Below are positions 16,635-24,400 of a stretch of DNA of 24,903 nt, in pieces (position 1 is the stretch's first letter; every line of letters begins with the position of its first letter). A model generated the notes under the pieces. That model saw only the letters and a program-made list of their open reading frames with translations, was not told the DNA's origin and ran no database searches. The stretch is from an uncultured Bacilli bacterium (lineage in GTDB: Bacteria > Bacillota_I > Bacilli_A > RF39 > UBA660). A program made the translations under genes and the position numbers. The stretch is from positions 1-24,903 of the forward strand of contig CAJTYF010000023.1 of NCBI GenBank assembly GCA_910583945.1. The letters run 5' to 3'.

Positions 16635-17930
16635 ATGACTAAAAATGATAATGATATAATGATTTATGAGGATAAAGATGGAATTACTAAAGTAAATGTA
16701 AAATTTACTGATGAGGATGTTTGGCTAACACAAAATCATATAGCAAATATTTATAAAACTACGCAACAAAATATTAGTTTGCATATTAAAAATATATATG
16801 AAGATAAAGAATTGCAAGAGGATGCAACTCACAAGAATTTCTTGTTAGTTCAAAAAGAAGGAAATAGGGATGTAAAAAGAAACTTAGATCATTATAATTT
16901 AGATATGATAATCGCTTTGGGTTACCGTGTCCAATCAGAAGTTGCAGTGAGATTTAGAATATGGGCAACTAGGAGATTACATGAATATATTCAAAAAGGT
17001 TTTGCTATGGATGATGAAAGGTTAAAACAGGGTGGTAACAGATATTTTAAGGAACTTCTACAAAGAATAAGAGATATCCGTTCAAGTGAAAGAAATTTTT
17101 ATCAACAGGTTACCGATATTTATGCTACTAGTATTGATTATAATCCAAGAAGCGATATGACCAAAAAATTTTTTGCAACAGTCCAAAACAAACTCCATTT
17201 CGCAGTTCATGAACATACTGCAGCAGAACTTATTTATGAAAGAGTTAACAACGAAAAACCTTATGTTGGAATGACCAACTTCAAAGGAGATTATGTAACA
17301 TTTGATGATACGAAAATTGCTAAAAATTATTTAACAGAAATAGAACTCCAAAGACTAAATTTACTAGTATCACAATTTTTAGATTATGCTGAACTTCAAG
17401 CATTAGAGCAAAGACCTATGAAAATGGTAGATTGGGTTAATGAGTTGGATAATCAAATTAAATTAAATAGAAGAAAAATATTAGAAGGAAATGGCAAGAT
17501 TTCACATGAGCAAGCAATAGAAAAAGCCGAAAAAGAATTTAATTTATATCGTGAAAGGGAAATGAGAACTTTAGAAAGTGATTTTGATATTATGATTAAA
17601 ACACTAAATAATCAAAAAGTTTATTATCGTATAACTTATAACGGGGAAGGAATTTTTAATGCTTTAAAAAATATAGTCGATGCTCATACATGGAAAGATT
17701 TATTAAATAATGATAAAATAAACTGGTTACCTAAGCCGCCTGAATATTCTTCTAAAAATATTTCATATTTCACTAAAGAAGGTTATAAATCATTTGAACA
17801 AAAAACTTTACCAATAATATGTGAATATTTAGATAAAAAAAATATTAAAATAAATACTTATAATGAAATTTATAACAATATTTTATATACAGATGAATAC
17901 CAAATAGTGGTAGAACTTAGCGAAAAATAA
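16635..17930 (+). CDS. RhuM-family protein with C-terminal extension
   Basis: 431 aa. Matches the virulence RhuM family: an N-terminal wHTH-like segment VWLTQNHIANIYKTTQQNIS (29-48), then FLLVQKEG, NLDMIIALGYRVQSEVAVRFR, IWATRRLHEYIQKGF and, in the second half, FFATVQNKLHFAVHEHTAAEL and YVGMTNFKGD. RhuM proteins are usually about 330-345 aa; here about 90 extra residues (from about 340) follow, of unknown type. Members are typically accessory genes on islands, near restriction-modification or toxin-antitoxin loci; molecular function is poorly defined. Start ATG 16635 has GAGG upstream. The leader and first codons are nearly repeated at the next gene (18059-18079). Confidence 0.88.
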   Translation: MTKNDNDIMIYEDKDGITKVNVKFTDEDVWLTQNHIANIYKTTQQNISLHIKNIYEDKELQEDATHKNFLLVQKEGNRDVKRNLDHYNLDMIIALGYRVQSEVAVRFRIWATRRLHEYIQKGFAMDDERLKQGGNRYFKELLQRIRDIRSSERNFYQQVTDIYATSIDYNPRSDMTKKFFATVQNKLHFAVHEHTAAELIYERVNNEKPYVGMTNFKGDYVTFDDTKIAKNYLTEIELQRLNLLVSQFLDYAELQALEQRPMKMVDWVNELDNQIKLNRRKILEGNGKISHEQAIEKAEKEFNLYREREMRTLESDFDIMIKTLNNQKVYYRITYNGEGIFNALKNIVDAHTWKDLLNNDKINWLPKPPEYSSKNISYFTKEGYKSFEQKTLPIICEYLDKKNIKINTYNEIYNNILYTDEYQIVVELSEK

Positions 17931-17939
17931 ATAACTTAC

Positions 17940-17968
17940 TACCAAACTAAAGGTGGTACAATATTTTT
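17940..17968 (+). terminator. Possible terminator after the rhuM-like gene
   Basis: TACCA (17940-17944) pairs with TGGTA (17954-17958), followed by CAATATTTTT. The stem is short. Confidence 0.4.
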
Positions 17969-17980
17969 AATTAGTTAGTA

Positions 17981-18008
17981 ATTTGTGGCCGACATTCGTG
18001 TCTTTGTT
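17981..18008 (+). repeat. ATTTGTGGCC...ATTCGT block before the HipA-like gene
   Basis: ATTTGTGGCC (17981-17990), GAC, then ATTCGTGTCT (17994-18003) and TTGTT. Same layout as the blocks at 16517 and 19259. Confidence 0.75.
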
Positions 18009-18069
18009 GTATTACTCGAAAAATTATAACATGGTCTAATATTAAAGTGATTTAGAAAGTGAGGTAAAT

Positions 18070-19143
18070 ATGACTAAAATTGAAAATGGTGTAATGATTT
18101 ATGAAGATAAAGATATATGTATGGAAGCAAGAAAAAATGGTTTTATAGATTTAGAAAAAGTATTTGCTAATCCCAAATGTAAATTAATTCCTTGGCAAAT
18201 GAATGAAACAAATATAGAAGAATACGGACATTCAAAAATTAAATATATTTTTAAATATAATGATGAAATATGGCTTTACAAATATAATGGTTTTCGTTAT
18301 GCTTATATGGAATTAATAGCAGAAGAACTGGCTCAATTATTTTCTATACCAACAGCCCATTATGACTTAGCAATGATAAATCAAGAAAAAGGTGTGATTA
18401 CAAAAAATTTTAAACTTAATGGAGTAAAATATATTAAAGGTATTGTAATTATAGAAAATTATTTGAAAAATGTTTTAAATATTCAAGACCCGAGAAAATT
18501 AAAAGAAGAAATTAAAAAATATAATAGTTTAGAAGGAATACGAAAGTCATTAGACTATTGGTATAGAAACAATGCAAAAAGAGACGAATTAGTTTCAAAA
18601 CTAATGGATCAATTAACAAATGTATTTATTTATGATATATTAACCGGTCAAACAGATCGACATGAATATCATTGGGGAATTTCTGAAACAAATAATGATA
18701 TCTTTTTACAACCGTTATTTGATAATGAACGAATTCTATATTTTGAAAATAATTTTCGTTTTTATGTGCATACAGAAATGGAAATAAATAATTATTTAGA
18801 AGAAACTGGTAATTTTTCAGAAAGCTTAAAAAGAATTCTATTAGAATTTTTAATATTTTCAGAAGAAAAATATTTAAATATTATACAAGAAAAAATCCAT
18901 TTGATTGAGAAAATAAATATAAAAAATATATTTTATAAAATTGAAAAAAGAACGTTTGCACCTATCCCAGAGGAAATAAAAGAAAAAAACCTAGAAGATT
19001 TCCAAATCTTAAGAAGAATAATTATGGAGACTATTAAGGAATATCAAAAAAGTAACAAAAAAGGAATTATATTAAATTATTTTCAAAGTTTAAAAAAAAT
19101 ACTTTATAATATGAAAGAGTATCAAGAGGATAGAAAAAAATAA
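18070..19143 (+). CDS. HipA/CtkA-like serine/threonine kinase
   Basis: 357 aa. Kinase features: EIWLYKYNG with likely ATP-binding K71, then AYMELIAEELAQLFSIP (HipA-like helix), the catalytic loop DILTGQTDRHEYHWGI with D196, and the metal-binding PLFDNERIL with D218. The loop asparagine expected after TDRHxx is H201. The architecture resembles short HipA/CtkA kinases that phosphorylate cytosolic targets or act as toxins. No HipB-like antitoxin adjoins it. The first 15 residues (MTKIENGVMIYEDKD) match the start of the upstream RhuM-like protein, as does the leader, so this 5' end looks borrowed. A second possible start is ATG 18121 (MEARKNG), which may be the ancestral one. Confidence 0.75.
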   Translation: MTKIENGVMIYEDKDICMEARKNGFIDLEKVFANPKCKLIPWQMNETNIEEYGHSKIKYIFKYNDEIWLYKYNGFRYAYMELIAEELAQLFSIPTAHYDLAMINQEKGVITKNFKLNGVKYIKGIVIIENYLKNVLNIQDPRKLKEEIKKYNSLEGIRKSLDYWYRNNAKRDELVSKLMDQLTNVFIYDILTGQTDRHEYHWGISETNNDIFLQPLFDNERILYFENNFRFYVHTEMEINNYLEETGNFSESLKRILLEFLIFSEEKYLNIIQEKIHLIEKINIKNIFYKIEKRTFAPIPEEIKEKNLEDFQILRRIIMETIKEYQKSNKKGIILNYFQSLKKILYNMKEYQEDRKK

Positions 19144-19154
19144 ATAATAATCAC

Positions 19155-19181
19155 AGGGAGGCATAAGATGTTTCCTTGTTT
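19155..19181 (+). terminator. Terminator-like hairpin after the HipA-like gene
   Basis: AGGGAGGCA pairs imperfectly with TGTTTCCT, followed by TGTTTT. It is the counterpart of 15890-15918. Confidence 0.5.
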
Positions 19182-19230
19182 TGCTTTAAAATAAGTGCTA
19201 AAATAGGTTATTAGAAATCGACTTGTATCG

Positions 19231-19256
19231 TTTAGTGTTATTTAGTATCATTTAGT
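19231..19256 (+). repeat. Three TTTAGT repeats at exact 10-bp period
   Basis: TTTAGT at 19231, 19241 and 19251, one per helical turn on the same face. A degenerate counterpart is in module 1 (15968-15993), and facing copies are at 16451-16504. The layout resembles arm-type protein-binding sites. Confidence 0.7.
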
Positions 19257-19258
19257 AA

Positions 19259-19352
19259 ATTTGTGGCCGACATTCGTGTCCTAACAAAAAAGTCAGATTT
19301 TGAAGCACTAAAAATTAGTCAGGACACGAATTTTTGAATTTTGGACACGAAT
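19259..19352. promoter_or_regulatory. ATTTGTGGCC block and three-copy GGACACGAAT operator-like cluster before uvrB
   Basis: ATTTGTGGCC (19259-19268) is followed by ATTCGTGTCCT (19272-19282), an exact 11-bp inverted partner of AGGACACGAAT (19321-19331). A third copy, GGACACGAAT, lies at 19343-19352, 21 bp (two helical turns) after the second. The cluster ends 37 bp before the uvrB ATG. It is probably an operator or nucleoprotein site governing uvrB. Confidence 0.7.
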
Positions 19353-19389
19353 ATTCTGGCTGAGGCGTAGTCGTAACAAGGAGGGCAAA

Positions 19390-21342
19390 ATGTTTAAATT
19401 AGTATCAAAATATGAACCAAGTGGAGATCAGCCACAGGCTATTGAAAAGTTAGTTGAAGGAATACAAAAAGGCCAGAAAGAACAGGTTTTACTGGGGGCT
19501 ACAGGAACTGGTAAGACTTTTACAATTGCCAATGTGATAGCAAGAACGAACAAACCAACCCTCGTTTTGGCACACAATAAAACCCTTGCTGGACAACTCT
19601 ACGCGGAACTCAAGGAGGTCTTCCCTGAGAATCATGTAGAGTATTTTGTTTCGTACTATGATTATTACCAACCAGAAGCATATGTTCCATCTAGTGATAC
19701 CTATATAGAAAAAGACTCATCGATTAATGATGAAATTGATGAATTACGTCACGCGGCTACTTCTTCTTTAATAAATAATGAAGACACGATTGTAGTATCA
19801 AGTGTATCCTGTATTTATGGTATTGGTGAAAAAGAAGAGTACATCAATAAAATGTTAATACTAAACATTGGAGATACCATAAAAAGAAATGACATCATTA
19901 ATAAACTAGTAGACATGACTTACGAAAGAAGTGACATTGATTTTCATAGAGGAACATTTAGAGTTAGAGGAGACATCATTGATATTATTCCAGTAAACGA
20001 ACATGCAAATGGCATAAGAATAGAGCTTTTTGGAGACGAAGTAGACAGAATATATAGTTTTGATCCTGTAACGGGAGCCGTCGTTCAAAATAAAAAAAGT
20101 ATTACCATTTCTCCAGCCAGTCATTTCGTTACGAGTGATGAGAAAATGCAAGAAGCTATTAAAAGAATTGAGAAAGAATTAGAAATAAGATTAGAAGAAT
20201 TAAAAAATCAAAATAAATTACTAGAAGAGCAACGTTTAAGAGAAAGAACGCTTTATGATTTAGAAATGCTTAAAGAAACGGGTTTCTGTTCCGGAGTCGA
20301 AAACTATTCGAGACACCTAGCTTTAAGAGAAGAAGGCGAAACACCGACCTGTTTAATCGATTTCTTTCCTAAAGACTTTTTACTTGTTGTGGATGAGTCC
20401 CATGTTACGCTTCCTCAAGTACGAGGCATGTATAATGGAGACAGAATGCGAAAACAAACTTTAGTTGATTACGGGTTTCGTCTTCCAAGTGCTTTAGACA
20501 ATCGACCTTTAAAATACGAAGAATTTGAAGCTAAAATCAATCAAGCTATCTATGTATCAGCTACTCCTGGAGATTATGAACTAGAAAAAACGAACAATGA
20601 AACCGTAGAACAAATCATACGACCAACAGGTCTATTAGATCCATTAATTGAAATTCGTCCTTCTGAAGGTCAAATCGATGATATTATTAATGAAATTAAT
20701 AAAAGAAAAGAAAAAAATGAACGAGTTTTAATCACAACTCTAACCATTAGAATGAGCGAAGAATTAACAAATTATCTTAAAGAAATGAACATCAAAGTCG
20801 CTTATTTGCATAGTGAAATTAAAACTCTTGAAAGACTTAAAATCATTAATGAATTACGAATGGGCGTTTACGATTGTGTTGTGGGAATCAATCTTTTACG
20901 AGAAGGGTTAGACATACCAGAAGTCAGTTTAATTTGTATTTTAGACGCTGACAAACAAGGCTTCTTAAGAAGTAGTAGAAGTTTAATTCAAACCATCGGA
21001 AGAGCCGCAAGAAACAGTAACGGTGAAGTCATCATGTACGCCGATACCCTAAGTGAAGCCATGGAATTGTCCATCAAAGAAACCGAAAGAAGAAGGAAAA
21101 TTCAAGAAGAATATAATAAACAACATAATATAACACCAAAGACCATTCAAAAAGAAATTAAAGAAGTCGTAACCAATATCGCTGACGACAAAAATGCTAA
21201 AGCAAAAGAAAAAATGAGTAAAAAAGAAAAAGAAAATTTAATGTTAAAAATTGAAATGGAAATGAAAGAAGCCGCTAAAAATCTCGACTTTGAAAGAGCT
21301 ATGGAATTACGAAATGTTTTATTTGAAATGAAGAGTGAATGA
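19390..21342 (+). CDS. uvrB: UvrB, excinuclease ABC subunit B
   Basis: 650 aa, full length. UvrB loads at DNA damage with UvrA, then recruits UvrC for nucleotide excision repair. Motifs: Walker A GATGTGKT (36-43); the beta-hairpin YYDYYQPEAYVPSSDTYIEK (89-108) that locks one strand; DESHVTLPQVRGMYNGD; SATPGDYE; VGINLLREGLDIPEVSL; QTIGRAARN; and the C-terminal UVR motif (about 617-650; FERAMELRNVLFEM) for UvrC contact. Start ATG 19390 has a perfect AAGGAGG (19379-19385). Codons 1-90 lie in a module also present at 16147, have higher GC and different codon choice (such as CTGGGG, CTCAAGGAGGTC) from the rest, and may have been supplied by an inserted element. No uvrA follows. Confidence 0.98.
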   Translation: MFKLVSKYEPSGDQPQAIEKLVEGIQKGQKEQVLLGATGTGKTFTIANVIARTNKPTLVLAHNKTLAGQLYAELKEVFPENHVEYFVSYYDYYQPEAYVPSSDTYIEKDSSINDEIDELRHAATSSLINNEDTIVVSSVSCIYGIGEKEEYINKMLILNIGDTIKRNDIINKLVDMTYERSDIDFHRGTFRVRGDIIDIIPVNEHANGIRIELFGDEVDRIYSFDPVTGAVVQNKKSITISPASHFVTSDEKMQEAIKRIEKELEIRLEELKNQNKLLEEQRLRERTLYDLEMLKETGFCSGVENYSRHLALREEGETPTCLIDFFPKDFLLVVDESHVTLPQVRGMYNGDRMRKQTLVDYGFRLPSALDNRPLKYEEFEAKINQAIYVSATPGDYELEKTNNETVEQIIRPTGLLDPLIEIRPSEGQIDDIINEINKRKEKNERVLITTLTIRMSEELTNYLKEMNIKVAYLHSEIKTLERLKIINELRMGVYDCVVGINLLREGLDIPEVSLICILDADKQGFLRSSRSLIQTIGRAARNSNGEVIMYADTLSEAMELSIKETERRRKIQEEYNKQHNITPKTIQKEIKEVVTNIADDKNAKAKEKMSKKEKENLMLKIEMEMKEAAKNLDFERAMELRNVLFEMKSE

Positions 21343-21350
21343 AAAGAAAT

Positions 21351-21381
21351 AAGTAGAGAATTAAAGTCTCTTCTTCTTTTT
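21351..21381 (+). terminator. Rho-independent terminator of uvrB
   Basis: AAGTAGAGA (21351-21359) pairs with TCTCTTCTT (21367-21375), with one T-T mismatch, and is followed by CTTTTT. Confidence 0.7.
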
Positions 21382-21399
21382 ATTTATAGAGTATTATTG

Positions 21400-21426
21400 T
21401 ATACTAAATATAAGTTAAGGTAGGTG
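21400..21426 (+). promoter_or_regulatory. Possible -10 and ribosome site of the large downstream gene
   Basis: TATACT (21400-21405) is preceded directly by TG. The -35 is weak. AGGTG (21422-21426) precedes ATG 21436 by nine bases. Confidence 0.4.
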
Positions 21427-21435
21427 TTTCTTACT

Positions 21436-24400
21436 ATGAATTTTTTTAGAACAGCTAAAGCTAAGAGACTGCACAAAGATAATTCTATTTGGGCATTAGA
21501 AGAATTTGAAAAAATGTTAGATTCTGGAAAATTAAGTTTTGACAATGAAAAGATTCAAAATTATTATATACAAATGAAAATTTCAAGTTATCAAATTCTA
21601 CAAAAAAAAGGTGTGACTCCATTTAAAATTTTTAGTGATTTAACAAATAAAAGTGTTCCAGTAGAAAGGGTTTTAGAAGAACGTAACTTTATAGAAGAAA
21701 TAATTCAATTTTTTTCTGACCAAATGAATCACCAAATACCAACTCGTGATGTATATATTCCAATCCATCTAATTAATCCTGTTCGTGTTTTAAATGAAAT
21801 AATAAAAGTTCCAAAGTTTAAAGAACAATTAATTCAATCTTCGGATTTTCAAACTTATGGTGAATTGTTTTTGCAAAGAAATTTCACTCGTTTAGACGAT
21901 AACCAATTATTGATTTATAAAGAATGCCTTTCCTTTTTTTTAAAAATGGGATATATACCTTTTAAAAATGATGAAGAATTAAAAGAACTAATTGAAACTT
22001 CTAGACCAGTTGCAATACAAGAGTATTATAATACCTTATCATTAATCGATGAAAAGATAACTAATAAAATCTACCATCTAAGATTTAATTATTTAAAGAA
22101 TTATTATTTGAATCTCAAAAGTAGTACAGACGTATTTGAAATTTCAAAATCCTTACCATTTTCTTTAGAAGACTCATTTGTTAGCTATTGGAAAAATTTA
22201 ACAGATTTGTTAGGAACAGATAGTATGAAATTTGTATTTCAAAAAATATATAGTGTTTGTAAAGAAAAAGGTGAAGCATTTCAGGACTGTTTTGAACAAC
22301 AATTTACTCATGAAGTACCTAACTCAGCATTTGTAAATGATTTATTTGCCAAAAAATATCTATCGCAATTATTAAATTATAATTCTTTAAAAATAGAAGA
22401 AAATCCAATATTCAAATTTTTAATGTTTAACATAGATAAGGTTAAAGGCTGCAATAAAGGATTCATTATAATGTTAAAAAGAGTAGAAAAAATACAAGAT
22501 AAAGCCATAAAATCTCACTTTTTTTGGGAATTTAATTCTTATTCTGATATTGAAAACTATTTATGTGAAGATGGGTTTACTACCTCTTTTTATGAAAAAA
22601 TAAAATTTTCTCATTATAATGATTTTTTGCCTTATTTAGATTCTGATTTTGAAAAAAAGTATACTCCTTCTGAAGCTCAGTATATAAAATTTTCTTTAAA
22701 ATTTCCTGGACTTTTACGGCAATCTATTTTTACTGAAACAGATAAATATTTTGATGCAAATGGTCCTACTAAAGAATTCTATGATTATTTTAGCTGGCAT
22801 TATGAAAAAAATATATATAAAATTTTACCCAAATTAGATTCTAATTGGCAAAGTCATTATAGTGAATATAAAGTACGTTTCATCAATTTTGTTAACAATA
22901 ATCCAAAATACGCTAATGATATTATAAATTATGGTCGATATTCTTGGGTTCTTTTTGGCAAAGAAATAGAGGATGATTACATAATAGAAATATTAAATCA
23001 TTTTAAAGAAAGTAAACTATTTGAGCCTCTTTTGCGATTTTTAAGTCATAATGTTATTTTTATTAAAGATGATTTTAGTCAAAAAATAATTCATCTAATT
23101 GATTCTAACCCAGATATACAAGAAACGCTTTTATCTATTTTTGAAGTTGGCTTATCAAAAGATAAAGTTTATTTATTTTTTGAAAAATTAAATGGGCAAG
23201 AAACTTTTTTAATTGATTATTGTCAGATTCTAAATAAAGAGGCTAGAAGAGATTTTATTATTACAATTATTCATAAAGGAAAGTCTATTTTTGAAACAAA
23301 GGAGTGGCTTTTATTTATACAATATGTTCAGAAGCATCCAGAATATCGCTTATTTTTATCTTATTTAGTCATAGTCAATAAAACTTTCAAACATGACGAT
23401 CTATTAAAATTATTTTTTGATTCTTTTTCAGAAGAAGAGCGTATTTCTTTATTGGATTTTTGTAGTCAACTTAAGAATACTAACGTTATTCGTTTTATTA
23501 TAAAAATGATTTATGAGGAAAAAGAAATTTTAAAAGATTATGCATTTTTAAAGTTTCAATCCTTTATCCAAAAAAATCTAAAATATGAAAATCTATTATC
23601 TAGTATTATAGTTGAAGAAAATTATGAAAAATCTTTTTTAGAATTATTTGAGTCTAATTTGGAGGAGAATTTAACATTCTGTTTAGACAAGCTTACAAAT
23701 ATTTCAAATTCCAAACTACAAATTTTTATTTTGAAAAAACTAATACAAAAAGGTGTTTTTTCTAAAGAATATGTTATGTCAGTATACAACTTATATTTAT
23801 TAATACATTTTTCAAATGCAGACGAAATTCTAACTTGTGAGAATTCTATTTTTGATATTATAATTAACCAAGATAATCCGTTAAAAACATTTAGTCAAAT
23901 AGAGGCTATCTTTTTAAAGAATAATCTTCCCTACATTGGAAAGGTATTTTCGGTATTTAAGCTTTTGCATCCCAATTATGATTTTAATTTTTCTGAATTT
24001 TATACAATTTCTCCAATGTTAAAAAGAATTCCTTCAAACTTAAAGAATACAAACATTTGGGAGGAAAATGCTTGGAGAGATATTATTATTTTCTCTGATT
24101 TAGTGAAGTTAGCTTTAGGCTCTAATAACAAATCTATCAAAGATTATATAGAAAACTTAGAAAAGGGTAATGAACTATTTTTAAATTTATCTTCAGGAAA
24201 TGTAACTTTTGAAAAACTAAATAGTAACGAATTGGAATTACTACACATTTATACCAATCATTTAAATACTTTATACAATAACACAATGGTTGGAAAAAAG
24301 GAAAATAATATTTTAACAGGAGACATTACAAAAGATATAGTAAACCTAATTCGATTTTTTTCTCCAAATGGTAAACTTTCTTATGATTTACCGGATAGAA

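Larger units (their letters stand above)
19144..19659 (+). repeat. uvrB upstream/5' module, copy 2
   Basis: Homologue of 15881-16416. It contains the hairpin (19155-19181), TTTAGT decamers, ATTTGTGGCC block, GGACACGAAT operator cluster, CTGGCTGAG, AAGGAGG and uvrB codons 1-90. The last third is richer in GC than the flanks: 30 of 60 bases at 19561-19620 are G or C. Confidence 0.85.

Noticed and set aside
17991..18002. GACA-TTCG-TGTC as a UUCG-type RNA hairpin
   Set aside because: The stem is not kept in the copies at 16006 and 16517, so the repeated block is better read as DNA sequence than as RNA structure.
19370..19385. GTCGTAACAAGG, a 12-mer identical to a conserved segment near the 3' end of 16S rRNA
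   Set aside because: No further rRNA similarity on either side. The last part is the uvrB Shine-Dalgarno, so chance is the simplest reading.
20060..20075. GATCCTGTAA in uvrB as a tracrRNA anti-repeat or stray CRISPR repeat
   Set aside because: Only eight to nine bases match, in the sense direction and inside conserved coding sequence.
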